DNA from: DASTBU01 sp035711845
Lineage (GTDB): Bacteria > Acidobacteriota > Vicinamibacteria > Vicinamibacterales > 2-12-FULL-66-21
Direction of reading: 5' to 3'
Assembly: GCA_035711845.1 (NCBI GenBank)
Contig: DASTBU010000084.1
Coordinates: 62,001 to 126,000 of the forward strand
Length of the DNA: 64,000 nt
Positions 9,572 to 17,789 of this stretch are shown here, piece by piece. The position numbers and the translations under genes were made by a program. How positions within the stretch are numbered: position 1 is the first letter of the stretch; the number at the start of each line of letters is the position of its first letter. The notes beneath the pieces were generated by a model. That model worked only from the letters and a program-made list of their open reading frames with translations, ran no database searches and was not told the DNA's origin.

Positions 9572-9703
9572 CTTACGCGGACGGTAGCGACTGTCGCGAG
9601 CTATGCTGAACATCACACTCCTCCACAACCACAAAGACCGACTCCACGAATGCCGGCGCCGCCGATTGATGCTGGCCGAAACGGCGGCTTGATTCCGGGC
9701 GGA

Positions 9704-9757
9704 AGGTTATGGGCTGGCTGTGATCGGAACGCTACAGGTACGTTACAGGCAGGTTAA
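9704..9757 (-). promoter_or_regulatory. Pho box and -10 element of the TonB-dependent receptor
   Basis: Minus-strand units TTAAC, GTAAC, GTAGC and ATCAC occur at exact 11-base steps (plus positions 9753-9757, 9742-9746, 9731-9735, 9720-9724). They are followed by ten bases and a TAACCT -10 hexamer (9709-9704). The layout is the same as at pstS, pstB, phoB and the porin. Between this box and the porin box the plus strand also carries GTTAC, GTTGC, GTCGC at 11-base steps (9779, 9790, 9801), so the 483-base gap between the divergent genes is largely regulatory. Confidence 0.75.
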
Positions 9758-9809
9758 TCACCGAGGGGGCGTCCAATCGTTACGTGCCGGTTGCGTCGTT
9801 GTCGCATGT

Positions 9810-9863
9810 TTAACGCGGCCGAAACATTCGTGTAACGACGGGATAATTCGGATCGCATAGCAT
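9810..9863 (+). promoter_or_regulatory. Pho box and -10 element of the porin gene
   Basis: Units TTAAC (9810), GAAAC (9821), GTAAC (9832) and ATAAT (9843) lie at exact 11-base steps. Ten bases then separate the last unit from TAGCAT (9858-9863), a fair -10 hexamer. The porin start codon follows about 65 bases later. Confidence 0.75.
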
Positions 9864-9928
9864 ACCGGCTCGATTGAGGCTGCTGTCGCCGCGTTGGTCA
9901 CCGTTTGACCGTTCGATTGGGAGGTTTC

Positions 9929-11041
9929 GTGATTACAAGGAGCTTGTTTCGCTTGATGTTGCCGACAGCGCTGGTGCTGGGGCATATTGCGACCGAAGCC
10001 GCGCAGGCCGCGCCACAGAATGCCCAGCCCGCTCCGGCGCCAAAAACGCCCGACGACACGCCATCGATTCGGATCGGCACGACGATTTTCCTGGACTACA
10101 CGGTCCAGACGACGCCGAAAGGCATCGACGCGAACGGCGACGAGTTCACCCCCAATCAGTTCAACGTCCAGCGCGCGTATCTCAACGTCACGGGCCGGCT
10201 CTCACGCCTCATCGCGTTCCGCGTCACGCCGGACATCGCCAGGGAGACAGGCGAGGGCAGCTCGCTCTCGGGCAGCTACACCTACCGGCTCAAGTATGCC
10301 TACGCACAGTTCAACCTGGATCAATGGATGCCGAGCGCCACTTACGCCCGCTTCGGCGTCCAGCCGACCCCGTGGGTAGGCTTCATCGAGGATGTCTACC
10401 GCTATCGCTTTCAGGGACCCACCTTCGAGGATCGGGAGGGGTTCCTGTCGTCGTCCGACTTCGGCGCCTCGTTCCGCTACAACTTCGGAGGTAATTACGG
10501 GGACGTCCACACCGGCTTCTACAACGGGGACAACTACAACCGGCTCGAAAGCAACGACCAGAAGGCCCTGATGATCAGGGGGACCGTCCGGCCCCTGCCG
10601 AATCACACCTACCTCAAAGGCATGCGCGTGACGGGCTTCTACGATCATGACGCCTACGTGAAGTCGGCCGAACGCCGGCGGACCGTCGTCGGCGTGACCT
10701 ACGAACACGCCCGCGTCAACGCGGGCGCCAACTACCTCGCCACCACCGATCAGACGCGCAGCGCGGCGGCTGAGGTCGATGGCAACGGGTTCTCGATATG
10801 GGCGACGCCGAAGATCGTCACGGGCTGGGAAGGGCTGGTGCGATTCGATTCCCTGACGCCGAACGACGACGTCGATGGCCGGCGGCGGCGGACAATCCTC
10901 GGGATTGCCTATTGGTTCCCCCTTCAGGGGAGCGTGACGAGCGCACTTCTGTTCGACTTCGAGGACGTCGACAACGACGCGTTCGTGCCGTCAAGGACCG
11001 ACGAGCGCCGTTTCGCGGTGCACATGCTCGTGAATTTCTGA
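9929..11041 (+). CDS. Predicted outer-membrane porin, phosphate-starvation type (OprP/OprO-like)
   Basis: A 370-aa exported protein: signal peptide ending in AAQAAP, a proline/alanine linker, then alternating beta-barrel strands rich in aromatic residues and ending in the typical HMLVNF. Segments such as NVQRAYLNVTGRLSRLIAFRV and FNLDQWMPSATYARFGVQ resemble the OprP/OprO phosphate-selective porin fold. The GTG at 9929 is chosen because GGGAGG lies four bases upstream; a TTG 24 bases earlier lacks such a site. It is divergent from the TonB-dependent receptor, each with its own Pho box, and it precedes pstSCA. Phosphate or polyphosphate passage is inferred from context, not from visible ligand residues. 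Confidence 0.8.
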   Translation: MITRSLFRLMLPTALVLGHIATEAAQAAPQNAQPAPAPKTPDDTPSIRIGTTIFLDYTVQTTPKGIDANGDEFTPNQFNVQRAYLNVTGRLSRLIAFRVTPDIARETGEGSSLSGSYTYRLKYAYAQFNLDQWMPSATYARFGVQPTPWVGFIEDVYRYRFQGPTFEDREGFLSSSDFGASFRYNFGGNYGDVHTGFYNGDNYNRLESNDQKALMIRGTVRPLPNHTYLKGMRVTGFYDHDAYVKSAERRRTVVGVTYEHARVNAGANYLATTDQTRSAAAEVDGNGFSIWATPKIVTGWEGLVRFDSLTPNDDVDGRRRRTILGIAYWFPLQGSVTSALLFDFEDVDNDAFVPSRTDERRFAVHMLVNF

Positions 11042-11075
11042 GTGTGCCGCTCGGATCGCACCGGCGGATGCCTCG

Positions 11076-11129
11076 TTTACATCGAGTTAACCGCCGCGAA
11101 ACCCGCTTGAAACCGGGTCAGGCTAGGGT
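11076..11129 (+). promoter_or_regulatory. Pho box and -10 element of pstSCA
   Basis: Four units at 11-base steps, TTTAC (11076), TTAAC (11087), GAAAC (11098) and GAAAC (11109), are followed by ten bases and TAGGGT (11124-11129). The ATG of pstS is at 11136, about where transcription should begin, so the mRNA may be leaderless. The same GAAAC-10-TAGGGT end is found at pstB. Confidence 0.8.
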
Positions 11130-11135
11130 AGCGGT

Positions 11136-12149
11136 ATGAGATCAAGACTATTGGGATCATTACTGCCCGTCGCGCTCTCGGGCCTCGTAGCCGCTGCCGC
11201 CTGCGGGGGGCGAAGCGACCAGGCGTCGGCGGGCGCACGCCTCATCACCGTGGACGGATCGAGCACGGTTTATCCCATCACGGAAGCGGTCGCCGAGGAA
11301 TTCCAGCGGGCCAACGAGGGCACGCGCGTCACGGTCGGGATTTCCGGAACCGGCGGCGGCTTCCAGAAGTTCTGCCGAAACGAGATCGACATCGCCGACG
11401 CGTCGCGCCCGATCAAGTCCACCGAGGCGGAAGCGTGCGCCAGGGCGAACGTCGAGTACATCGAGCTGCCGGTGGCTTACGACGGCCTCGCCGTGATCGT
11501 GCACCCGAATAACACCTGGGCCGCTTCGATGACGGTCGCCGAGCTCAAGCGGCTCTGGGAGCCGTCCGCCCAGGGCAAGGTGACCCGCTGGAACCACATT
11601 CGTTCCGGCTGGCCCGACCAGGAAATTCACCTGTTCGGCCCCGGCGTCGATTCGGGCACGTTCGACTACTTCACCGAGGTCATTGTCGGCAAGGCGCAGC
11701 AGAGCCGCGGGGACTATACGTCGAGCGAAGACGACAACGTCCTCGTCCAGGGCATCGGTGGAGACGAACATGCGCTGGGGTTCTTTGGGTATGCTTACTA
11801 CGAAGAAAATCGCGACAAGCTGAAGCTGGTCGCAATCGACGACGGCAACGACAGCAACGGCCAGGGCCCGATCCTGCCCTCGCCGGAGACCGTGAAGGAC
11901 GGCACGTATGCCCCGCTCTCGCGGCCGATCTTCATCTATCCCAACGTCGAGGCGCTCGAGCGCGCCGAAGTGAAGAGCTTCGTGGATTTCTACGTGGGCC
12001 AGGGCACGTCGCTCGTCCGCGAGGTCGGCTACATCCCGCTGACCGACCGCGAGTACGAGTTGGTCCGGGCCCGCCTTGCCAAGAAGCGGAGCGGTACGAT
12101 GTACGGAGAGGGCCGGGAAGGCACCCTCGAACAGCGGCTCTCACGATAG
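11136..12149 (+). CDS. pstS: Phosphate ABC transporter, substrate-binding lipoprotein
   Basis: Periplasmic phosphate-binding protein of 337 aa. The signal sequence ends in a lipobox-like AAAC (Cys 24), so it is probably membrane-anchored. The mature part begins with ITVDGSSTVYPITEAVAEEF, the first phosphate-binding loop of PstS. Further binding segments are SGTGGGFQKFCRNEIDIADASR and FGPGVDSGTFDYFTEVI. It is the first gene of pstS-pstC-pstA, 13 bases ahead of pstC. No ribosome site is visible before the ATG, which fits the predicted transcript start at the codon itself. The ATPase gene pstB lies 12 kb away with its own Pho box. Confidence 0.95.
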   Translation: MRSRLLGSLLPVALSGLVAAAACGGRSDQASAGARLITVDGSSTVYPITEAVAEEFQRANEGTRVTVGISGTGGGFQKFCRNEIDIADASRPIKSTEAEACARANVEYIELPVAYDGLAVIVHPNNTWAASMTVAELKRLWEPSAQGKVTRWNHIRSGWPDQEIHLFGPGVDSGTFDYFTEVIVGKAQQSRGDYTSSEDDNVLVQGIGGDEHALGFFGYAYYEENRDKLKLVAIDDGNDSNGQGPILPSPETVKDGTYAPLSRPIFIYPNVEALERAEVKSFVDFYVGQGTSLVREVGYIPLTDREYELVRARLAKKRSGTMYGEGREGTLEQRLSR

Positions 12150-12162
12150 CGCGTGGAGGAGC

Positions 12163-13053
12163 ATGCGTAAACCGGGCCGCGCCGCGGTAGAGTTCCTGAT
12201 CGAGCGAACGCTCTTTCTCTGCGCGGCGGGATCGATCCTGATCACGGCCGGCATCATCCTGGTCCTGATCTTCGAGACCGTTGAGTTCCTGCGAGAGGTG
12301 CCGGTCTCCGAGTTCCTGTTCGGTACGGTCTGGACGCCGCTCTTCTACGATAAGCATTTCGGCATCCTGCCGCTGGTTTCCGGTACGCTGCTCACGTCCG
12401 CGATTGCGATGCTGGTCGCCCTGCCCGCAGGGTTGCTCACCGCGATTTACCTCAGCGAGTACGCGGCAAATCCGGTCCGTCGCCTGCTTCGTCCGATCCT
12501 CGAGGTGCTGGCCGGCGTGCCCACCGTTGTCTACGGGTACTTCGCGCTCCTGTTCGTCACGCCACTCCTGCAGGAGGTTGTGCCCGACCTTGCCGGGTTC
12601 AACGCGCTCAGCCCCGGCGTGGTGATGGGTATCATGATTCTGCCGCTCGTCTCGTCGCTGTCCGAAGACGCGCTGCGCAGCGTGCCGAACGGGCTCCGCG
12701 AGGGAGCCTACGCGCTGGGGGCGACGCGGATGCAGGCCGCTCTGCGGGTTGTGGTACCCGCGGCCCTATCGGGGATCTCGGCCGCAGCCGTTCTGGCGGT
12801 GTCCCGCGCGATCGGCGAAACGATGATCGTGGCCATCGCCGCCGGCCAGCAGCCGCGACTGACGCTCGACCCCCGCGTGCCGGTCGAGACCATGACCGCC
12901 TACATCGTCCAGGTCAGCCAGGGCGATACGCCGACGGGCACGCTCGAATATCGCACGATCTTCGCGGTCGGGATGCTCCTCTTCGTGTTCACGTTCGCCT
13001 TGAACATATTCTCGAACTGGCTGCGAGAGCGGTTCAGGGAAGAGTACGCATGA
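12163..13053 (+). CDS. pstC: Phosphate ABC transporter permease PstC
   Basis: Inner-membrane permease of 296 aa with six predicted membrane segments. It carries the ABC EAA-type coupling loop (LREGAYALGATRMQAALRVV) facing the ATPase PstB. The start at MRKPGRAAVEFL is chosen because GGAGG stands four bases upstream; the frame reaches further back into pstS without support. The gene follows pstS by 13 bases and overlaps pstA by four bases (ATGA). It forms the phosphate channel with PstA. Confidence 0.94.
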   Translation: MRKPGRAAVEFLIERTLFLCAAGSILITAGIILVLIFETVEFLREVPVSEFLFGTVWTPLFYDKHFGILPLVSGTLLTSAIAMLVALPAGLLTAIYLSEYAANPVRRLLRPILEVLAGVPTVVYGYFALLFVTPLLQEVVPDLAGFNALSPGVVMGIMILPLVSSLSEDALRSVPNGLREGAYALGATRMQAALRVVVPAALSGISAAAVLAVSRAIGETMIVAIAAGQQPRLTLDPRVPVETMTAYIVQVSQGDTPTGTLEYRTIFAVGMLLFVFTFALNIFSNWLRERFREEYA

Positions 13054-13940
13054 CGCCAGATGCGCAAACCGCAACGCTCGTGACAGGCAGCAGCCTGGCG
13101 CGCCGCCATGCGGGCGACAGGCTGCTGGCGCTCTTCGGCCTGCTCGCCACGCTGCTCGGCCTGATCGCGCTCGGCGCGCTGCTCTTCGACGTCCTCCGTG
13201 ACGGCGTGGGCCGCCTCTCCTGGCAATTCCTCACCAGCTACCCGTCCCGGCGTCCGGCGGAAGCAGGGATCCTCGCAGCCCTCGCGGGCACCTTTTATGT
13301 GATTCTCCTGACGGCCGCCATTGCCATTCCGCTTGGCGTGGCGGCAGCCGTGCACCTGGAAGAATACGGTGTCCGCGGCCGCCTCTCGCGGCTGATCGAG
13401 GTCAACATCGCGAACCTCGCCGGCGTGCCATCGATTATCTACGGCCTGCTCGGCCTGGGGCTGTTCGTGCGCCTGATGGACATGGGCCGGAGCGTGCTGG
13501 CCGGCGCCTGCACGCTCGCGCTGCTCGCGTTACCCGTCGTCATCCTCTCGACCCGCGAGGCGCTCCGTGCCGTCCCGCCGTCCCTGCGAGAGGGTTCATA
13601 CGCGCTGGGCGCCACCAAGTGGCAGACCATCTGGCATCAGGTGCTGCCAGCCGCGTTCCCAAGTATCCTCACGGGCCTCATCCTCTCCTTGTCGCGGGCG
13701 ATTGGAGAAACGGCGCCGCTCATCACGCTGGGCGCGCTCACCTACGTGCCGTTTACGCCCGACAGCGTCTGGTCGCCGTTCACCGTGCTGCCGATTCAGA
13801 TCTTCAACTGGGTGTCGCGGCCGCAGGCGGCGTTCGCAGAGAATGCCGCGGCAGGCATCGTCGTCCTGCTCGCGGTGCTGTTGGTCATGAACAGCGCGGC
13901 AATCGTGCTCCGGGATCGCCTTCAGAAGATCCGGCTCTGA
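13050..13940 (+). CDS. pstA: Phosphate ABC transporter permease PstA
   Basis: Second Pst permease, 296 aa, with an N-terminal cytoplasmic stretch and six membrane segments. The coupling loop reads REGSYALGATKWQTIWHQV, close to that of PstC. It overlaps pstC by ATGA and is the last gene of the operon: unlike the standard order, pstB and phoU do not follow. Its stop codon is three bases from that of the convergent arsC, leaving no room for a conventional terminator for either operon. Confidence 0.94.
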   Translation: MTPDAQTATLVTGSSLARRHAGDRLLALFGLLATLLGLIALGALLFDVLRDGVGRLSWQFLTSYPSRRPAEAGILAALAGTFYVILLTAAIAIPLGVAAAVHLEEYGVRGRLSRLIEVNIANLAGVPSIIYGLLGLGLFVRLMDMGRSVLAGACTLALLALPVVILSTREALRAVPPSLREGSYALGATKWQTIWHQVLPAAFPSILTGLILSLSRAIGETAPLITLGALTYVPFTPDSVWSPFTVLPIQIFNWVSRPQAAFAENAAAGIVVLLAVLLVMNSAAIVLRDRLQKIRL

Positions 13941-13943
13941 TCC

Positions 13944-14351
13944 TCACGATCCAAGCCCGACCCCTTCGCGGCCGATCAAATCGGTAACGAGGGCGTGGAT
14001 CCTGTCGCGAATCCGGCGGACGGCCTCGATCGGCTGACCCTTGGGATCGGGCAACTGCCAATCCTCCGTCCGTACGCCAGGCACGAAAGGGCACTGATCC
14101 CCGCACCCCATCGTCACGAGCATTTGGGCGGTCCGTGCGACCTCGTCGGTCAGTTTCCGGGGCTTCGCACCGCTCAGGTCGATTCCGATCTCCCGCATCG
14201 CTTCGGCCACCTCGGGGTGCACGCGCTCGCCGGGCTGGGTCCCGGCAGAGATCGCCCTCGCCTTCGATGGGTCCGCGAGCTCGTTGAACCAGGCGGCCGC
14301 CATCTGCGAGCGCCCGGCGTTGGCCGTGCACGCGAACAGGAACGTCTTCAT
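13944..14351 (-). CDS. arsC: Arsenate reductase, low-molecular-weight phosphatase type
   Basis: Reduces arsenate to arsenite. The 135-aa protein starts MKTFLFACTANAGRSQMAAA, containing the CX5R phosphatase loop (Cys 8 to Arg 14) of the thioredoxin-coupled ArsC family. The second cysteine pair lies in MGCGDQCPF (residues 83 and 87), matching the redox relay of that family. The start overlaps the stop of the ACR3 gene as ATGA, so it is the third gene of arsM-ACR3-arsC. A longer frame upstream is the antisense-phase extension inside the ACR3 gene and is not used. Confidence 0.93.
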   Translation of the reverse strand: MKTFLFACTANAGRSQMAAAWFNELADPSKARAISAGTQPGERVHPEVAEAMREIGIDLSGAKPRKLTDEVARTAQMLVTMGCGDQCPFVPGVRTEDWQLPDPKGQPIEAVRRIRDRIHALVTDLIGREGVGLGS

Positions 14352-15466
14352 CGATCCGCTCCGCCAACGGCCGGCACGCAGCACTCGACGCCCCCGGGCG
14401 CCGCGGGGTCTTCGTGGTACCACAACCGCTTGATCCAGAGCGCGACGTTGACCAGCCCGATGAGCGCAGGAACCTCCACGAGAGGCCCGATGACGCCAGC
14501 CAATGCGGCGCCATGGTGGATGCCGAACGTCGCGACGGCCACCGCAATCGCCAGCTCGAAGTTGTTCGACGCCGCGGTGAACGAGAGGGTCGCCGACTGC
14601 GCATACGACGCGCGCGCCTTGTGGGCCATCCAGAACGACAGGGTGAACATGATGCCGAAGTAGACGAGGAGGGGCAGCGCGATTCGGACGACGTCCAGCG
14701 GAAGGCGAATGACGGCCTGGCCCTTGAGAGAGAACATGACGATGATCGTGAACAGCAGGGCCGTGAGCGTGAGCGGACTGATGGCGGGGATGAAGACCCG
14801 ATGGTACCATTCGTCGCCGCGCGCGCGCCGCAGCCCGAAACGCGTCGCCGCGCCAGCGATGAACGGGACCCCAAGGTATATGAAAACCGTCCTGGCAATG
14901 TCGGTGATGGTCACGTTGACGGACAGGCTGTGGAGGCCGAGCTGTCCCGGAAGCCACGTTACGAACAGCCAGGCATAAAACGGAAAGAAGAGCACCTGGA
15001 AGATGGAGTTGAACGCGACGAGCCCGGCGGCGTACTCCGAATCACCTTCCGCGAGGTCGTTCCAGACAATCACCATCGCGATGCAGCGCGCCAGGCCGAT
15101 GATGATCACGCCGGTCATGTACTCCGGCCTGTCGCGCAGGAGGAGGACCGCCAGCGCGAACATCAGCACCGGCCCGACCAGCCAGTTCTGCACCAGCGAC
15201 AGGCCCAGGATCTTCCTGTCCCCGAACACGGATCCCAGCTTCTCGTATCGCACCTTCGCGAGCGGTGGGTACATCATGAGGATCAGGCCGATGGCAATCG
15301 GCAGCGATGTCGTCCCCACGCTGAGGGAGTCGAGCCCCGGACCGATCTGCGGCAGGGCCGCGCCGAGCGCGATGCCGAACCCCATGGCCGCGAAAATCCA
15401 CAGCGTCAGGTATCTGTCGAGAAGCGACAGCCGAGGAGGAGCGACGTTCGGGTCGGAGGCGGCCAT
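14348..15466 (-). CDS. arsB: ACR3-family arsenite efflux permease
   Basis: Exports arsenite from the cytoplasm. The 372-aa protein has about ten membrane segments and the ACR3 hallmark GLARCIAMVIVWNDLA, whose cysteine is needed for transport in characterised ACR3 proteins. SLVQNWLVGPVLMF and TLSFTAASNNFELAIAVA are other family-typical stretches. It begins four bases after the arsM stop and overlaps arsC. By structure this is ACR3 rather than the unrelated ArsB antiporter; arsB is often used loosely as the symbol. Confidence 0.94.
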   Translation of the reverse strand: MAASDPNVAPPRLSLLDRYLTLWIFAAMGFGIALGAALPQIGPGLDSLSVGTTSLPIAIGLILMMYPPLAKVRYEKLGSVFGDRKILGLSLVQNWLVGPVLMFALAVLLLRDRPEYMTGVIIIGLARCIAMVIVWNDLAEGDSEYAAGLVAFNSIFQVLFFPFYAWLFVTWLPGQLGLHSLSVNVTITDIARTVFIYLGVPFIAGAATRFGLRRARGDEWYHRVFIPAISPLTLTALLFTIIVMFSLKGQAVIRLPLDVVRIALPLLVYFGIMFTLSFWMAHKARASYAQSATLSFTAASNNFELAIAVAVATFGIHHGAALAGVIGPLVEVPALIGLVNVALWIKRLWYHEDPAAPGGVECCVPAVGGADR

Positions 15467-15470
15467 GGCA

Positions 15471-16283
15471 CTACGGCTTGCGCGCGCGAACGAAGGCGCT
15501 CGCGAACTTCCCGTCCACCGCTGGCGACATCGCGTCCACGTCGATGCCGGTCTCGGTCAGGAACTCGCGCGCGTCGTCGACGTTGTAGATCCGCCACGGC
15601 TCGACGTCGATCTCATCGAAGCCAGCGGCCGAGAGCAGGCTCCGATATTCGTTTTCCTCCAGGGCTCCGGCCACACAGCCGACCCACAGCTCGACGCTCT
15701 TGCGGATCGCCGCGGGAACCTCGCCGCGAACCACCACGTCGGAGACGGCGAAGCGGCCGCCCGGTTTCAGCACGCGAAACGCTTCGCGGAGCACGCGCCC
15801 CTTGTCGGCAGACAGGTTGATGACGCAGTTGGAGATGATGACGTCGACCGAGTTGTCGGGCAGCGGGATGTTCTCGATCTCGCCCTCGAGGAACTCGACG
15901 TTGGTGGCGCCGGCTTTCCGCTGATTCTCTCGCGCCAGTGCCAGCATCTCGCCGGTCATGTCGAGCCCGAATACCTTGCCTGTCGGCCCGACGCGGCGCG
16001 CCGACAGCAGCACGTCGATGCCGCCCCCCGACCCGAGATCGAGCACCGTCTCCCCTTCCCTGAGCTCGATGAGCGCCGTGGGGTTGCCGCAGCCGAGCGA
16101 GGCCGCGACAGCTTCCACCGGCAACCCCGTGGTCTCGTGGGCGTCGTACAGGTTCGAGGTAATCGGGTCGCCGCAGCCGCAGGAGGTCCCGCAGCACCCG
16201 CCTTTTTCCGCGCCGGTTCGGGCCCGCTCGGCCGCGGCACCGTATTTCTGCTGGATGACGTCCTTCAACCCCTGCTCGCTCAT
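15471..16283 (-). CDS. arsM: Arsenite S-adenosylmethionine methyltransferase
   Basis: Methylates As(III) to mono-, di- and trimethyl forms using SAM. The 270-aa protein has the SAM loop VLDLGSGGGIDVLLSARRVG (about residues 80-99). It also has the arsenic-site cysteines typical of ArsM: an N-terminal GCCGTSCGCGDP cluster, the cysteine in IISNCVINL, and the later WVGCVAG. It is the promoter-proximal gene of the arsenic operon and is divergent from arsR across a 124-base region holding a palindromic operator. Volatilisation plus efflux plus reduction gives a complete arsenate defence. Confidence 0.95.
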   Translation of the reverse strand: MSEQGLKDVIQQKYGAAAERARTGAEKGGCCGTSCGCGDPITSNLYDAHETTGLPVEAVAASLGCGNPTALIELREGETVLDLGSGGGIDVLLSARRVGPTGKVFGLDMTGEMLALARENQRKAGATNVEFLEGEIENIPLPDNSVDVIISNCVINLSADKGRVLREAFRVLKPGGRFAVSDVVVRGEVPAAIRKSVELWVGCVAGALEENEYRSLLSAAGFDEIDVEPWRIYNVDDAREFLTETGIDVDAMSPAVDGKFASAFVRARKP

Positions 16284-16305
16284 CGGCTGTCTCCTCGTGA
16301 AGTCT

Positions 16306-16368
16306 ATATTCGCGGTAGCGAATATGACGACGATAGACCCACTGGACTATATATGTCAAGGCGAATAT
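16306..16368. promoter_or_regulatory. ArsR operator between arsM and arsR
   Basis: ATATTCGC and GCGAATAT form a perfect inverted repeat around GGTA (16306-16325). A further copy of GCGAATAT lies at 16361-16368, in the same orientation as the right arm. The A/T-rich, symmetric site between arsM and arsR is what an autoregulatory ArsR repressor would bind to control both transcripts. Confidence 0.7.
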
Positions 16369-16407
16369 ACTAGCGGCGGTTCCACAAGCCGGAGCCGGGT
16401 CGAGATC

Positions 16408-16824
16408 ATGGCGATGAACAAGCAGTTGCTGACGCTCGAGCACGTCCTCAAGGCCCTGGCCGACCGGACCAGGCTGCGCATCGTGGGCCTGCTGGCGGCC
16501 GGCGAGATCTGCGTGTGCCACATTCACGAGAGCCTCGGCATACCCCAGCCGACGGCATCGCGACACCTCGCGTATCTCAGGAAGACAGGGCTCGTCCAGG
16601 GACGGAAGCAGGGCCTGTGGGTACACTACCGCCTGGCTCATCTCGACGACCCGGTGATGCAGACGGTGCTCGATTCCGTGGCTCACGCGGTCGGGCACCT
16701 CGGCACCTCCGAACGCGACATGCGCCGCCTGGCCGCCAAGGTCGAGCTGAAGCCAGGCGACCGGCTCATCCCGGTCGCCAGCGGGTGCTGCACGCCCTCC
16801 AAGTCCGCGGCCGGCAGTCTCTAG
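16408..16824 (+). CDS. arsR: ArsR-family arsenic-responsive repressor
   Basis: Winged-helix repressor of 138 aa that should leave DNA when As(III) binds. The helix-turn-helix lies at about residues 38-66 (SLGIPQPTASRHLAYLRKTG) and is preceded by the ICVC motif (about 34-37), the ArsR As(III) ligand pair. A C-terminal GCC adds two more cysteines that could join the site. The ATG at 16408 (or six bases later) gives the family-typical start; an open frame extends far upstream but runs antisense to arsM. It probably controls itself and arsM-ACR3-arsC. Confidence 0.92.
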   Translation: MAMNKQLLTLEHVLKALADRTRLRIVGLLAAGEICVCHIHESLGIPQPTASRHLAYLRKTGLVQGRKQGLWVHYRLAHLDDPVMQTVLDSVAHAVGHLGTSERDMRRLAAKVELKPGDRLIPVASGCCTPSKSAAGSL

Positions 16825-16941
16825 GTTTCTCGTCCGCCATCCGCCATCCGGCGTACGCCAACTGTCGTCCGCCTCAACCGACAGCTGCTTGCCACGCCGA
16901 CGCGATCGGCGTCAGACGCGCGAAGGCGAGTCGACTGACAA

Positions 16942-16995
16942 GTAACCCACTCGTAACCTCTCCGTCACGCAACGGAAATCCCTTCCCGATACGCT
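16942..16995 (+). promoter_or_regulatory. Pho box and -10 element of phoB
   Basis: GTAAC (16942), GTAAC (16953), GTCAC (16964) and GAAAT (16975) lie at exact 11-base steps, followed by ten bases and TACGCT (16990-16995). This suggests that the response regulator controls its own gene. Just before it, at about 16833-16871, is a small CCGCCATCCG-type word repeat. Confidence 0.8.
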
Positions 16996-17068
16996 GGTTG
17001 TGGTTCAGATCCTGGAGATTCCTGTGAACGGTGCCGAGAGAGTGCAACAAGCCATTGGAGGTAGTCCT

Positions 17069-17761
17069 GTGGCGACCGGACGCCCACCTCGCGTGCTGGT
17101 CGTCGAAGACGAACAGGACATCGCCGGCCTGATCAAGCATGCGCTGGAGCGGTCGGGAGATGCGCAGGTGGAGATCGTCGCGAGCGGCGACTCCGCGTTG
17201 CGATCCGTCAAGGACCAGTTGCCGGACCTGATGATTCTCGACCTGAACCTGCCGGTCCTGAGCGGCACGGAAGTCTGTCGAATCCTGCGGAGCCGCCAGG
17301 AAACGGCCAACCTCCCCATCATCATGCTGACCGCGCGGACCGGTGAGTCGGATCGCATCGCGGGGCTCGATCTTGGCGCCGACGACTACGTGACGAAGCC
17401 GTTCAGCCTTCGCGAGCTTGCCGCACGGGTTCGCGCGGTGCTGCGAAGGCGCCAGGAGTCGTGGGGCGGCAGCGTCTACAAGGGCGCGCACCTGGTTGCG
17501 GATTTCGATGCCGTCTCCATCGCCGTGGACGGGGCGCCGGTCCGGCTGACGCGGAGAGAGTTCGAGCTGCTCCGGTTCCTCGTCCAGAACCGCAATCGCG
17601 TGCTCTCGCGAGACCGCCTGCTCGAACGTGTTTGGGGGTACGACCGTTTCGTCGAAACGCGGTCCGTCGACGTGCACGTCGGGCGGCTTCGGTCGAAGCT
17701 CGGCGCCGCGGGGCAGCAGATTGAAACAGTCGTCGGCCTGGGCTACCGGTTCGTCGAGTAG
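17069..17761 (+). CDS. phoB: PhoB-type OmpR-family response regulator
   Basis: DNA-binding regulator of 230 aa, the length of PhoB. Receiver domain: RVLVVEDEQDIAGLIKHAL at the start, phospho-acceptor Asp in MILDLNLPVLSG, and conserved Thr and Lys in MLTAR and DDYVTKPFS. The C-terminal winged helix has LTRREFELLRFLVQNRNRV and ETRSVDVHVGRLRSKL. The GTG at 17069 is chosen for the GGAGG seven bases upstream; GTGs at 17024 and 17000 are in frame. Its Pho box and the surrounding pst, ppk and phoU genes support the PhoB role; the cognate kinase is not adjacent. Confidence 0.9.
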   Translation: MATGRPPRVLVVEDEQDIAGLIKHALERSGDAQVEIVASGDSALRSVKDQLPDLMILDLNLPVLSGTEVCRILRSRQETANLPIIMLTARTGESDRIAGLDLGADDYVTKPFSLRELAARVRAVLRRRQESWGGSVYKGAHLVADFDAVSIAVDGAPVRLTRREFELLRFLVQNRNRVLSRDRLLERVWGYDRFVETRSVDVHVGRLRSKLGAAGQQIETVVGLGYRFVE

Positions 17762-17789
17762 CAGAGGCGACGCGGAACGACGACGCGGA

